Assembly: GCA_938017515.1 (NCBI GenBank)
Contig: CALIJJ010000301.1
Location: forward strand, 1 to 35,568
Reading direction: 5' to 3'
Source of the DNA: an uncultured Pseudanabaenaceae cyanobacterium
GTDB taxonomy: Bacteria; Cyanobacteriota; Cyanobacteriia; PCC-9006; JAAUQQ01
Length of the DNA: 35,568 nt
The position numbers were made by a program, and so were the translations under genes. Each line of letters starts with the position of its first letter. The first letter of the stretch is position 1. Of this stretch, positions 8,301 through 16,788 are shown in pieces. Below the pieces are notes generated by a model. That model saw only the letters and a program-made list of their open reading frames with translations, ran no database searches and had not been told where the DNA came from.

Positions 8301-9083
8301 CTAGAGAATTTGGGAGAGGAACTGCTGCGAGCGTTCCTCTTGGGGATTGTTGAAAAACTCTTCCGGCGTTGCTTCTTCCACCAGCAGACCATCGGCCATC
8401 AGCACCACGCGGTCAGCCACCTCTCGGGCAAAACCGACCTCGTGGGTCACGCAGACCATCGTCATACCGCTGTCCTTGGCCAGAGTCTTCATGACGTCGA
8501 GTACCTCGCGAACCATCTCTGGGTCGAGGGCAGAGGTGGGCTCGTCAAACAGCATGATCTTGGGTTGCATGGCGAGGGCGCGGGCGATCGCCACCCGCTG
8601 TTGCTGACCCCCCGATAACTGCCCTGGATACTTCTTCGCTTGCTCCAGAATGCCGACCCGCTCCAGCAATTGCAGGGCAACTTCCTCGGCCTTCGCCTTC
8701 GGCCAGCGACGCACCCAAATGGGAGCCAGCGTAATATTTTGTAAAACACTCAGGTGGGGAAACAGATTGAACTGCTGGAATACCATCCCCACTTCCCGAC
8801 GGATGGTTTCAATATTTTTCAGGTCATGGGATAGCTCAATGCCATCTATGACAATATTGCCCTTCTGGTAGGGCTCCAGGGCATTAAACGTTCGAATGAA
8901 GGTGGATTTGCCTGACCCCGACGGACCCATGATCACGACCACTTCGCCTCGGTTGACCGTCAGGCTAACGCCACGCAGCACATGAAAATTGTTGTCATAC
9001 CACTTTTCGACGTTGGTGGCGATGATGGTGGGCTCTGCACCCACCGGGGTGTCCTGAACGGGGTCGGCTTGGTACTGAGTCAT
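8301..9083 (-). CDS. bgtA: Polar amino-acid ABC transporter ATPase (BgtA/GlnQ type)
   Basis: The 260-residue ATP-binding subunit of an amino-acid importer. It has Walker [10 protein letters not shown] (53-61), Q-loop FQQFNLFPH (102-110), signature LSGGQQQR (156-163), Walker [14 protein letters not shown] (176-188) and the switch His214 in VTHEVG. The [10 protein letters not shown] stretch is typical of the polar amino-acid (PAAT) family. The ATG at 9083 is chosen; an upstream GTG at 9209 would add 42 unconserved residues. It reads the same way as the permease and binding-protein genes upstream but is separated from them by about 760 bases, so it may have its own promoter. In Anabaena the BgtA ATPase serves the NatFGH system and can be shared with a basic amino-acid system; the symbol follows that model. 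Confidence 0.88.
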   Translation of the reverse strand: MTQYQADPVQDTPVGAEPTIIATNVEKWYDNNFHVLRGVSLTVNRGEVVVIMGPSGSGKSTFIRTFNALEPYQKGNIVIDGIELSHDLKNIETIRREVGMVFQQFNLFPHLSVLQNITLAPIWVRRWPKAKAEEVALQLLERVGILEQAKKYPGQLSGGQQQRVAIARALAMQPKIMLFDEPTSALDPEMVREVLDVMKTLAKDSGMTMVCVTHEVGFAREVADRVVLMADGLLVEEATPEEFFNNPQEERSQQFLSQIL

Positions 9084-9841
9084 CGACTTTAGGTTCTTGG
9101 TATTACTACAGCTTACGTTGGGGGGATCAAGGCGGGGGCCGACTTCAATGAAAATTTGTGTGGTGCTTTTGGGGCGCTGGGCAAAGCCCATTGGACCTGC
9201 GGCTGGCACTGATTTTTTACCCTCAAGATCCCGATGGGGAGCGACCGAAATGATGGCTTTAGGGGGCAGGACCGCTTGAGTCCCTTGCCCGTGGGGGGTG
9301 ATGAAAATGTATCAGATCACTGAGCGCGGAATGGTTCTGTTCTAACTTTTGCAGTAAGCAACGCATCTCTTGCCTCGTTGTGACAGCTCGGTAACTGTTC
9401 TAGCCTCTGGGACCTCGGTGATACCGATGCGTCTTCGGAACCTGTGCTTAGGGGACTTTTGCGGCATCGCGTGCATCTCCGTAAATCATCTGAGCTATTT
9501 CTGTTGGTTGGATAAATTCGTCGCACATTTTGCGTAATTCCAACGTAACCAGTTGATGAGAACAAAAGGTAAGCTCGCGACCTTAAGTCCGCTGGTCGGC
9601 GCGATTCTCGAAACGCTTCCCATCACCCCCGCCCCAACCTGCCCTCGTGATTATTATTATGAAACGCCCTATTGGTCTTGCTATTGCCTTCACCACTGCC
9701 CTCAGCCTCATGACCCATGAGAGTGAGGGTGTCCTCCAGGCCCAGCCCTCCCTCACGCCGGTGGGACCGCAGCCACAGCTCCAAGTCCAACCCCAACCAA
9801 GGCCCCAACAAAGACTGGACGGTCCCCATCGCATTGCGAGC
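9084..9841. other. 758-base gap between permease and ATPase genes
   Basis: This gap splits an otherwise co-directional transporter cluster. No conserved protein was recognised on either strand. The only open frame with protein-like features is a weak small plus-strand one at 9659-9889. No terminator stem-loop followed by a T run was seen behind the permease gene. The gap may hold a separate promoter for the ATPase gene, but no convincing -35/-10 pair can be pointed to. Confidence 0.5.
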
Positions 9842-9889
9842 TTAATACCCGGTGTTGAGCGACTCCTCGAGGCGTCTGCTGGCGAGTGA
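9659..9889 (+). CDS. Doubtful small Pro/Gln-rich peptide
   Basis: A 76-residue open frame opposite the transporter genes, overlapping the last 48 bases of the natH-like gene. It starts MKRPIGLAIAFTTALSLM, which resembles a Sec signal peptide, followed by a Pro/Gln-rich middle (QPQLQVQPQPRPQQ). No ribosome binding site precedes the ATG and no family was recognised. It could be a small exported peptide or a chance frame; a chance frame is more likely. Confidence 0.22.
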   Translation: MKRPIGLAIAFTTALSLMTHESEGVLQAQPSLTPVGPQPQLQVQPQPRPQQRLDGPHRIASLIPGVERLLEASAGE

Positions 9890-11053
9890 CATCACGTAGC
9901 AGAAGACCCAATAGATTAAGCCAATAAAGAAATACACCTCCGCATAGCGACCGACAAACTGCGGATTAGACAGAATCGAGCGGCTCATGCCGAGTAGATC
10001 AAACAGGCCCAGAATGGCGACCAGAGAGGTTTCCTGAACCATCTGGATGAAGGTGCCCACGAGGGCAGGAATCGAAATCTTGAGCGCCTGGGGTAAGACG
10101 ACAAGGCCCAGTGAAAGCGGGGTGTTGAGGCCCAAGGCGAGGGCGGCTTCGGATTGACCGCGCGGAATCGCTTGGAGACCCCCGCGAATGGTTTCAGCGG
10201 TGTAGACGGCACAGAAGAAAACCAGGACGACCATCGCCCGCAGGATGCGATCGATTTTCCAGACATCCGGCAGAAAAATGGGCAGCATCACATCGCCAAT
10301 AAAGAGCCAAACCGTGAGCGGTGTTCCACGGATCAGCTCGATTAGTGTGACGGCAAATCCCTTGACGACTGGCAGTGAACTCTGGCGACTCAAGGCCAAA
10401 ACCAGAGCGACCGGAAACGAAAACACAATACTGACGACTGCCATGAACATTGTCATGAGCAGGCCGCCCCAGTCGCCGCTGCGCACGGGCTTCAGGCCAA
10501 AGCCGCCGGCCAGCAGCCAGAGCATGACAAAAAACGACAGACCCCAGGCGGCCGGAATCCACTGGGCAACGTTGGGGTTGTTGCGGGTGATGGCGCGACC
10601 GATCCAAGCGGTGGCCAAAATCATCAGCTCGAAACCGAGCAGAATCAAGCGGTTGGGCCAAGGCGTGGGAATGAGGACGGTGAACAGGGCGATCGCCGCT
10701 GCCCCCCCAATGACCGTCGGACTAAATAGCTTGGCGACATTGCGGGCGATCGCGCCCCAGCTCAGTCCGCTCAAGCCACAAATCATTCCCAACAGCACCC
10801 AAATGCGCCAGAGTTCCTTTTTGGGAAATAGTCCCACCATGTAGAGCTTGAGGTTGGCCGGAATCACTTCCCAGCGAGCCGTTGTGAAGGCCCAATCCAC
10901 CGTACTGATGAGGGTGCTAATGATCAGCCAGAGCAGCACCACCGTGATGATGGTGTTGTACCACGTGCTGAAAAGATTTTTTTTGAGCCACTCCACCGGC
11001 GTTTTCTGGATAACGGCGGGGGGGGCAGAGGTTGGAGGCATTGTGGAGGTCAT
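9842..11053 (-). CDS. natH: Amino-acid ABC transporter permease (NatH/AapM type)
   Basis: A 403-residue inner-membrane subunit of a polar amino-acid importer. It has several N-terminal helices, as in the long AapM/NatH subfamily, and a C-terminal permease core with the coupling-helix (EAA) motif around AALALGLNTPLSLGLVVLPQALKI in two adjoining parts (ALALGLN and LPQALKISIP). The pattern ETIRGGLQAIPRGQSEAA just before it is characteristic of the family. The ATG lies three bases after the natG stop, so the two permeases are almost certainly translated from one message and form a heterodimer. Identification as NatH rests on length, order and motif; substrate range (neutral and acidic amino acids in Anabaena) is inferred. 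Confidence 0.87.
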   Translation of the reverse strand: MTSTMPPTSAPPAVIQKTPVEWLKKNLFSTWYNTIITVVLLWLIISTLISTVDWAFTTARWEVIPANLKLYMVGLFPKKELWRIWVLLGMICGLSGLSWGAIARNVAKLFSPTVIGGAAAIALFTVLIPTPWPNRLILLGFELMILATAWIGRAITRNNPNVAQWIPAAWGLSFFVMLWLLAGGFGLKPVRSGDWGGLLMTMFMAVVSIVFSFPVALVLALSRQSSLPVVKGFAVTLIELIRGTPLTVWLFIGDVMLPIFLPDVWKIDRILRAMVVLVFFCAVYTAETIRGGLQAIPRGQSEAALALGLNTPLSLGLVVLPQALKISIPALVGTFIQMVQETSLVAILGLFDLLGMSRSILSNPQFVGRYAEVYFFIGLIYWVFCYVMSLASRRLEESLNTGY

Positions 11054-11056
11054 GGT

Positions 11057-12268
11057 CTAGCGTTCCTTAATTTGAACCAGGTCATTGATGCGATTCATGA
11101 TGAACGAGGTGCCAAAATTCAAGATCAAAAACACAATGGTGAGCATGATCAAAATCTCCACCGATCGCCCCGTCTGGTTCAGCGTGGTTTGGGAGACTGA
11201 AAAGACCTCGGGATAGCCAATGGCCAGGGCCAAGGAGGAGTTTTTGTTGAGCGTGATGTATTGACTGTTCAACGACGGCACAATCACCCGCAATGACTGG
11301 GGCAACACCACCATTTGCATCACCTGCAAATCCTTCAGACCCATGGCCTGGGCGGCTTCCCACTGACCTTTCGAGACAGACTGAATGCCACCGCGAACGA
11401 CCTCAGCAATGAACGCTCCCGTGTGGGCCGCCAGGGCCATCAGCATGGCGCTATATTCCAGCGATGTCTTTAAGCCCCCGGTAACGTTGGTTCCCTCAAT
11501 TTGGGGAATCTGCCAGCCCAAGCCCGCAAAAAAGATAATCAGACCCGCCGTGCCCATGCCCAGCAGACCATAGAGCTGGGGCTGACCGGAAACGCCCTGC
11601 TCCGCCATGATTTTGGTGCGATAGCGGGAGAGGAAGAAGGCGGCGATCGCCAACGCAATCAGCACCAATGTCCAAAGACCTGCCGCCGCTGCGCTGGGCC
11701 AGGGAATCCAAATGCCTTTCTTACTTAGGGCTAACCAACTGGAGATCTGTGTGACGTTCGCCCCTTCAGATAGGCCAAAAAAGACGACGAAGTACCAGAC
11801 AAATAGCACCAGCAGAATCGGAATGTTCCGCATCACTTCCACATAGAGCAGGCTGAGCTTTTGCAGCAGCCAGTTGCTCGAAAAGCTTGCGATTCCTGCA
11901 ACCACGCCAAAGATGGTGGCGAGGGGAATCGCAATCAAAATCATGCGAATGGAATTAATGATGCCAACGGTAAAAGCCCAGAGGTAATTGTCATCGCGAC
12001 TGTAGGGCACGACGGCTTCGCCAATGTTGAAACCTGAGGTGTTGGTCAAAAAGCCAAACTCAAAGGTGCGCCCCTGTTGAGCGAGGTTGCGATTCATATT
12101 GGTGATGGCGATCGCAAGCACCGTTCCGACAATGACAATGGCAAGGATTTGAAAAAATATCTTCCAAAAGCGATCGTCTCGCCAAATCGGTGGTTTGCTG
12201 GTTTGCATTCCGTCTGGCTGGCGATTTCCAGGCTGCAAGTTTCCAGATGGATCACCCGGTGCGGTCAT
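11057..12268 (-). CDS. natG: Amino-acid ABC transporter permease (NatG/AapQ type)
   Basis: The 403-residue partner permease. A hydrophilic Pro/Gln-rich start (about 30 residues) precedes the first helix; a long insertion with extra helices in the middle is typical of AapQ/NatG proteins. The permease core shows EVVRGGIQSVSKGQWEAAQA followed by LPQSLRVIVPSLNSQ and a conserved KNSSLALAIGYPE. The ATG at 12268 is chosen; starting at 12406 would add 46 residues overlapping the terminator region behind natF. The gene follows natF after an intrinsic terminator, suggesting lower expression of the permeases than of the binding protein. Confidence 0.87.
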   Translation of the reverse strand: MTAPGDPSGNLQPGNRQPDGMQTSKPPIWRDDRFWKIFFQILAIVIVGTVLAIAITNMNRNLAQQGRTFEFGFLTNTSGFNIGEAVVPYSRDDNYLWAFTVGIINSIRMILIAIPLATIFGVVAGIASFSSNWLLQKLSLLYVEVMRNIPILLVLFVWYFVVFFGLSEGANVTQISSWLALSKKGIWIPWPSAAAAGLWTLVLIALAIAAFFLSRYRTKIMAEQGVSGQPQLYGLLGMGTAGLIIFFAGLGWQIPQIEGTNVTGGLKTSLEYSAMLMALAAHTGAFIAEVVRGGIQSVSKGQWEAAQAMGLKDLQVMQMVVLPQSLRVIVPSLNSQYITLNKNSSLALAIGYPEVFSVSQTTLNQTGRSVEILIMLTIVFLILNFGTSFIMNRINDLVQIKER

Positions 12269-12374
12269 AGCTTCGATCCTGAACACTGAATATTGAGCAA
12301 TGTACCGCTTTACGTGGTCTTGCTTGGGGCAAATGTAACGCGTTCGCGCCAGGAGAACCGTATCGAGTGGGCAA

Positions 12375-12417
12375 TAAAAAAGGCAAGTCTTGGCGATCGA
12401 TGCCAAAAACTTGCCTG
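12375..12417 (-). terminator. Intrinsic terminator or attenuator between natF and natG
   Basis: Read on the minus strand, GGCAAG (with TTGGC inside) pairs with GCCAA and CTTGCC around a short loop and is followed at once by six T. It lies 75 bases past the natF stop and about 107 bases before the natG start. The structure supports strong termination after the binding-protein gene with partial read-through into the permeases. Confidence 0.85.
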
Positions 12418-12491
12418 AACATGGATGTTTTGATGAACGGTTACCCCTGCCAGAGTTGGCATAGGGAACCGTTCAAGCGAGCAGGAAAACC

Positions 12492-13580
12492 CTAGCGGAA
12501 CGGAGGAGAGTACATCAAACCACCGTCGGTCCAGAGCTTGTTCTGGCCGCGCTCGATGCCGAGCACTTCACCGATGTTGCGATCGTAGATTTCACCGTAG
12601 TTACCAGCGGCCTTGATGGCGTGGACCATGAAGTCAGCGGGCAGACCCAACTGCTCACCGAGGTCACCCTCACCCCCCAAGAAACGCTTGATATCAGGGC
12701 TATCAGAATCAACGTCGGACTCGACGCTGTCCTGGCTGACACCAAATTCCTCGGCCTGAATCAAACCGTAGGTGACCCACTTGACGGCATCGAACCAAGC
12801 CGAGTCGTTGTTAATGGTCACAGGGCCCAGAGGCTCCTTCGACAGCACATCATCCAGCAGGACATGGGCATCGGGCTCCGATAGACCCGTGCGCTTAGCA
12901 GCTAGCTGAGAACGGTCCGAGGTAATTCCCTCGCAACGACCCTCTTCGTAGGCGGCAAACGTGGCGTTGGAATCTTGGAACTTAACCTCATCCACCGCAA
13001 TCCCCAGCTCCGTGGTGCGGGTGGCTAGGTTCAACTCCGTCGTGGTACCCGTCTCAACGCAGATGGACTTACCATCCATGTCGGCTAGGGTGCTGACGCC
13101 GCTGTCGGCGCGGGCCATAATGCCCTGTCCGTCATAGAACGTCGTGGGAGCGAACTCCATGCCGTTGCCGCCGGAGGCGTCACGACTGGTGGTCCAGGTC
13201 GTGTTGCGAGCCAGCATGTCCACTTCGCCGTTCTGCAATGCAGGGAAACGAGAGGTGGAGTCAAGATTGCGGAATTCAATTTTGCTGTCGATATCCTCGG
13301 CGGTGCCAAAGACTGCTGCTGCCACAGCGCGACAGTTGTCGACATCAAGACCCGAGTAGGTACCGTCAGTATCAACAAAGCTAAATCCGGGAATCGTACC
13401 CTCAACGCCGCAGATGAGCGTGCCACGATCCTTCACCGTTTCGAGACGACTCGGCCCGTCGGCAGCAGCCTTACCTCCGACAGAAACGCCACTTTCATCT
13501 CCACTGGGCGCAGTGGTGCAAGCCGCCAGGGGCATCACCATCATCACCGCAGCCAGTAACCTCACACTCCACTTACCCAT
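12492..13580 (-). CDS. natF: Amino-acid ABC transporter substrate-binding lipoprotein (NatF/AapJ type)
   Basis: A 362-residue periplasmic binding protein. The N-terminus has a lipoprotein signal with lipobox LAAC (Cys21), so the mature protein is likely lipid-anchored. The family-3 solute-binding start is clear in RGTLICGVEGTIPGFSF, followed by SGLDVDNCRAVAAAVFG. A long C-terminal half with GLPADFMVHAIKAAGNYGEIYDRN is typical of AapJ/NatF. It is the first gene of the transporter cluster, transcribed from the gap upstream, and is followed by an intrinsic terminator, which fits higher expression than the permeases. Substrates are probably polar amino acids; exact specificity cannot be read from the sequence. 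Confidence 0.88.
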   Translation of the reverse strand: MGKWSVRLLAAVMMVMPLAACTTAPSGDESGVSVGGKAAADGPSRLETVKDRGTLICGVEGTIPGFSFVDTDGTYSGLDVDNCRAVAAAVFGTAEDIDSKIEFRNLDSTSRFPALQNGEVDMLARNTTWTTSRDASGGNGMEFAPTTFYDGQGIMARADSGVSTLADMDGKSICVETGTTTELNLATRTTELGIAVDEVKFQDSNATFAAYEEGRCEGITSDRSQLAAKRTGLSEPDAHVLLDDVLSKEPLGPVTINNDSAWFDAVKWVTYGLIQAEEFGVSQDSVESDVDSDSPDIKRFLGGEGDLGEQLGLPADFMVHAIKAAGNYGEIYDRNIGEVLGIERGQNKLWTDGGLMYSPPFR

Positions 13581-14067
13581 ATCTCTGATTTAAACCCTGT
13601 TTACGACTAGATTTAAGGCTGCATGCTACGCCCTAGCCGCCTTAAAAATCAAGATTCCACCATAAATCCTAAGGATTCGTGGGAGTGTCGCCGGGGCCGC
13701 ATCATGCCCATGACTTGACTCAACCGTGAATGGATTAGAGACGGAATTCAGCTTGAGTTTCTTAGCGGCGTTGCTTTCAAGAAATCATAAGCAGCTGGGA
13801 GGGAAAGTTATCGCAGATACCAAAGGCATTAAAACTCGTTTGATTGGAGAAGGTCAGGATGCCCCTAGGGATAGTCAGAAAAAATGCCCCAGGGCGAGCT
13901 AGGGCTTGGATAGTGTTTGCTCTAATGTAATTGTCTAAATCGATGATTTTCGGTGGAAAAATCCAAAGGCGGATAGAGATAGATTCAGTCAAGTTTGAAG
14001 GGGTACTAACGGTAATAACTTAGTGTGGTTTGTCTAGAATGAGTCTTCTAGCATGGGACTGTTCGGA
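13581..14067. other. 487-base region upstream of natF
   Basis: No credible gene is seen. The region should contain the natF promoter. GTTATCGCAGATAC near 13807-13820 is one base from the NtcA pattern GTA-N8-TAC; on the minus strand a TATGAT hexamer follows 17 bases later (13784-13789). NtcA-activated promoters normally have 22-23 bases there, so the match is weak. A minus-strand frame of 71 codons at 13777-13992 shows no protein-like pattern and is left out. Confidence 0.45.
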
Positions 14068-14289
14068 CTAGAAACCGCCGAGGCGAGCTTGAGCTAAGTC
14101 GCGAATCAAGGGCAGTTTGCTTTGAATGTAGTGGCTTGCATTGGCGACATCACCATAGTCAAGCCTGAGTTCACGTTCGACTTGTCCGATCAGCCATGCC
14201 GATAGACTGACGTCATCAAGCTGTAGCAGCATTGTGGCCTGGGCGTCTTCGACCAAAGTCCAGAATTGCCTCAGGAAAGTAGGGTCCAT
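14068..14289 (-). CDS. Small hypothetical protein
   Basis: A 73-residue acidic, mostly helical protein beginning MDPTFLRQFWTLVEDAQ and containing LLQLDDVSLSAWLIGQVE, then a short Tyr/His segment and a C-terminal basic helix. No signal peptide, membrane helix or known motif is present. The ATG at 14289 is preferred because AAGG lies about eight bases upstream; the frame extends to 14415 but that part looks non-coding. It resembles short conserved cyanobacterial proteins in composition, but I do not recognise a named family. It lies 139 bases downstream of the dihydrouridine synthase gene on the same strand. Confidence 0.6.
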   Translation of the reverse strand: MDPTFLRQFWTLVEDAQATMLLQLDDVSLSAWLIGQVERELRLDYGDVANASHYIQSKLPLIRDLAQARLGGF

Positions 14290-14428
14290 GGAAAAGTACC
14301 TTAAGGTTTTCTTTAGATTTCCACCCAAGCCTACGATAGCGAATCTATTCAGATGTGCAACCGGGTATATACAAGAAGACATGAGAGCGCAACAATGCTT
14401 CATTGAATGGTGCATTGGCGATCAGAAT

Positions 14429-15472
14429 CTACACATTTGCCTGAGCCCTGTCTGTTTGCTCCTGGATGGCCTCTAGGGCTAGCTCGATCAGCTGGAGTCC
14501 TTCTTCGAGGGATTCCATGCGGGAAAATTTTTGGCGTAATTCGGAGGACCCTGCGAAGCCTTTGACGTACCAGGTCATGTGTTTGCGGGCCTGAAATAGC
14601 CCCCGTTGCCCCTTGTACTCGCAGAGGCCGCGGAGGTGGTCAGCGGCACAGGCCAGTTGCTCGGGGAGGGAGGGCGATCGCTTCATTTCTCCGGTTTTCA
14701 GGTAATGATCAATCTCCCCCACTAAAAAGGGATAGCCCAGGGTTCCCCGAGAGCACATGACCCCGTCGGCCCCCGTTTGGGAAAGGCAGGCGATCGCCGA
14801 CGCCACCGAATCAATATCCCCATTGGCAATCACGGGAATGGTGAGATGGTCTTTGACGGTCTTGATCCACTCCCAGCGCGCGGGGCCGTTGTAGCCCTGG
14901 GAGCGGGTGCGCGCATGGAGGGTTAGCATCTTCGCCCCCACGGCTTCGAGTCGCTGGGCAAAGTCGACAATATTAATCTCGTCGTCATCCCAGCCAATGC
15001 GAGTCTTGACGGTTACTGGCACATCCACCGCACCGACCACAGCCCGGACGATTTCCTCGGCGACCTCCGGCTGTCGCAGCAGTGAGGAACCCCCACCTTT
15101 GCGCGTGATCTTGTTCACGGGACAGCCCATATTAATGTCAATCGTGTCCGCCCCCTCCGCCACTGCTTTTTCTGCTGCTTCTGCCATGAAGTCGGGACGA
15201 CAGTCGAAGAGCTGAATACTGATAGGTCGCTCGTCGGGGTCGATGTCCATCACCTTTTCCAGCTTGCGCGCCGAGCAAATGCCTGAGGCATGGACCATCT
15301 CGGTGTACATCATCGATTCGGCGGCATAGCGACGGACGAGACGTCGGAAAACCAGATCCGTGACGCCGGAGAGGGGAGACTGAAGCACGCGGCTATGGAC
15401 CTGGACGCTGCCAATGGTGAGCGGGGTGCTGAGGCGCTGGCGATCGGTTTCCGAGAGTGAGGGCGTAGTCAT
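14429..15472 (-). CDS. dusB: tRNA-dihydrouridine synthase (DusB-like)
   Basis: A 347-residue FMN enzyme that reduces specific uridines of tRNA to dihydrouridine with NAD(P)H. The TIM-barrel start reads QSPLSGVTDLVFRRL (31-45). The active-site motif INMGCPVNKITRKGGGS places the catalytic Cys at 117. The FMN-phosphate-binding region appears in VIANGDIDS and GVMCSRGTLGYPFL, and the C-terminal helical domain recognises tRNA. The ATG at 15472 is chosen because the barrel then begins at a normal distance; 34 further upstream residues look unconserved. It is divergent from ccmK3, with about 250 bases between them. Assignment to DusB rather than another Dus class is tentative. Confidence 0.87.
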   Translation of the reverse strand: MTTPSLSETDRQRLSTPLTIGSVQVHSRVLQSPLSGVTDLVFRRLVRRYAAESMMYTEMVHASGICSARKLEKVMDIDPDERPISIQLFDCRPDFMAEAAEKAVAEGADTIDINMGCPVNKITRKGGGSSLLRQPEVAEEIVRAVVGAVDVPVTVKTRIGWDDDEINIVDFAQRLEAVGAKMLTLHARTRSQGYNGPARWEWIKTVKDHLTIPVIANGDIDSVASAIACLSQTGADGVMCSRGTLGYPFLVGEIDHYLKTGEMKRSPSLPEQLACAADHLRGLCEYKGQRGLFQARKHMTWYVKGFAGSSELRQKFSRMESLEEGLQLIELALEAIQEQTDRAQANV

Positions 15473-15620
15473 GGGCGAAGGACTGAAACACCGAGTGTTT
15501 CTCCAAAGTTTACGGTGGCATTGCCCAGGCGTTTGGCAAACCCCCTGGGTCGGGGTAAGGCCGGGATTCAACAACCCCGTTCCTAAATTCCCTGCAGTGT
15601 TGTTTCATCTGCCCGGGCCG

Positions 15621-15665
15621 AATGCTTTTAGGGCAAACGCTTTTGGGGCAAATGCTTTTGAGGAA
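15621..15665. repeat. Three tandem 15-base repeats upstream of ccmK3
   Basis: AATGCTTTTAGGGCA (15621-15635), AACGCTTTTGGGGCA (15636-15650) and AATGCTTTTGAGGAA (15651-15665) stand head to tail, 61-106 bases before the ccmK3 ATG. Conserved CGCTTTT/TGCTTTT cores alternate with purine-rich GGG segments. They lie where the promoter or 5' untranslated region should be; function is not known. Confidence 0.88.
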
Positions 15666-15726
15666 GAATACCGCCGCAATTTACAATGGGCTTCGATCGT
15701 CGTGCTCAAACTGGACCCACTTAACG

Positions 15727-16032
15727 ATGTCCGAAGCCGTTGGAATGATTCAAGTCCTGGGATTTCCAGGCATTCTTGCTGTGGCTGATGCCATGCTCAA
15801 GTCCGCTCGCGTCACCCTCGTCGAATTTGATAAAGGGGAGCGGGGACAGTTCTACATTGTGGTGCGTGGCCCCAACTCTGAAGTTCAGCGTGCCATGCCC
15901 GTGGGCATCCAAACCGTAGAAGAGGTGCCCGGCGCTGAATTGATCAACCACTTCATTGTGCCGAATCCGACGGATAACGTGGTGGATGTGCTGAAATTGG
16001 GCTTCGGACCTGAGGTTCTGCCCTTTCGCTAA
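15727..16032 (+). CDS. ccmK3: Carboxysome shell protein CcmK3
   Basis: A 101-residue single BMC domain protein of the beta-carboxysome shell. It begins VGMIQVLGFPGILAVADAM and continues with the BMC sheet to residue 92. At the position of the hexamer pore loop it has ERGQ (38-41) instead of the small K-I-G-S/R-x-G-S type, which is the distinguishing feature of CcmK3. CcmK3 alone generally does not make stable homohexamers and is reported to assemble with CcmK4. The ATG at 15727 gives the usual start; the open frame extends 35 codons upstream only through the tandem repeats. ccmK4 follows after 127 bases, the usual satellite arrangement away from the main ccm cluster. Confidence 0.93.
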   Translation: MSEAVGMIQVLGFPGILAVADAMLKSARVTLVEFDKGERGQFYIVVRGPNSEVQRAMPVGIQTVEEVPGAELINHFIVPNPTDNVVDVLKLGFGPEVLPFR

Positions 16033-16064
16033 GATTTGCCGTTGATATCTCACCCATCACGATC

Positions 16065-16112
16065 GCTAAAGCATCAGCCCTCTCCTCGATCCCGGAGACT
16101 GTCCGCTTTAGC
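16065..16112 (+). promoter_or_regulatory. Long inverted repeat between ccmK3 and ccmK4
   Basis: GCTAAAGC (16065-16072) pairs perfectly with GCTTTAGC (16105-16112), and inside the loop CTCC (16082-16085) can pair with GGAG (16094-16097). No T run follows, so it is not a standard terminator. It lies 48 bases before the ccmK4 start and could act as a processing, stability or attenuation element that sets the CcmK4 to CcmK3 ratio. Role is inferred. Confidence 0.6.
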
Positions 16113-16159
16113 CTAGTATTGATAGTTGTTGACCGTCCGTTCGCCGTTAGGAGTTTGCA

Positions 16160-16507
16160 ATGTCTATTGAGGCCGTTGGTTCCCTCGAAACAAAGGGATT
16201 TCCGCCAGTGTTGGCTGCCGCTGATGCCATGGTCAAGGCGGGCCGGGTAACGTTGGTCGGCTACATCCGAGTGGGTAGTGCTCGGTTTACCGTCAATATT
16301 CGCGGTGCGGTTTCAGAAGTCAAAACGGCCATGGCAGCGGGTCGTGAAGCAGCCGAAAATACTCCAGGCGGAACCTTGGAGACTTGGGTCATCATTCCCC
16401 GTCCCCATGAGAACGTGGCAGCGGTCATGCCCATTGGCTATTCCCCTGAGTCTGAAGACTATCGAGTCGAGCCCGGTCGTGCCAGTTTGCCTGCGGGTCG
16501 TCGCTAG
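16160..16507 (+). CDS. ccmK4: Carboxysome shell protein CcmK4
   Basis: A 115-residue single BMC domain shell protein. The domain begins AVGSLETKGFPPVLAAADAM and has the pore-loop RVGS at 37-40, then ARFTVNIRG and the strongly conserved WVIIPRPHENV. This combination identifies CcmK4 rather than the major CcmK1/CcmK2 proteins. A basic C-terminal tail (about 100-115) is typical of CcmK4. AGGAG at 16149-16153 supports the ATG. With CcmK3 it would form minor hexamers in the shell that influence metabolite passage and growth under changing CO2. A strong terminator follows about 100 bases downstream. Confidence 0.94.
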   Translation: MSIEAVGSLETKGFPPVLAAADAMVKAGRVTLVGYIRVGSARFTVNIRGAVSEVKTAMAAGREAAENTPGGTLETWVIIPRPHENVAAVMPIGYSPESEDYRVEPGRASLPAGRR

Positions 16508-16605
16508 TCTGGCGATTCCCGCCTAGATGAGGTGCGCGGCTGAAGAGGCATTCGTGATTCTTGCCGACGATTGAAGCCAGCCCGAGAAAATAGCTTTGTT
16601 TTCCC

Positions 16606-16655
16606 AAAGGAGCATAATCCAGCCCAACATGGCCGAGGATTATGCTCCTTTTTGG
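16606..16655 (+). terminator. Strong intrinsic terminator after ccmK4
   Basis: AAAGGAGCATAATCC (16606-16620) pairs with GGATTATGCTCCTTT (16637-16651) around a 16-base loop and ends in a run of T. The 15-base-pair stem is perfect. It closes the ccmK3-ccmK4 transcription unit. Confidence 0.93.
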
Positions 16656-16788
16656 TTTGGAGACATCTGGCTCTTGTTCTGACCGACGACTATTATCTGT
16701 AAACGATTGCAGTTCTCCCTGGGCGACGGTTTGCCCAGACCAATTGTGCTCGTTCGTTCTGTTTTGCTCTTTCTTTCACGTACCGGCC

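Noticed and set aside
13807..13820. Possible NtcA box upstream of natF
   Set aside because: One mismatch in the palindrome and 17 bases to the nearest -10-like hexamer instead of the usual 22-23, so it was kept only as a remark.
13777..13992. Minus-strand frame of 71 codons between natF and the small hypothetical gene
   Set aside because: No ribosome binding site, no recognisable family and amino-acid pattern like translated non-coding DNA.
15622..15726. N-terminal extension of CcmK3 by 35 codons
   Set aside because: The extra residues come from the 15-base repeats, and CcmK3 proteins begin at the ATG at 15727.
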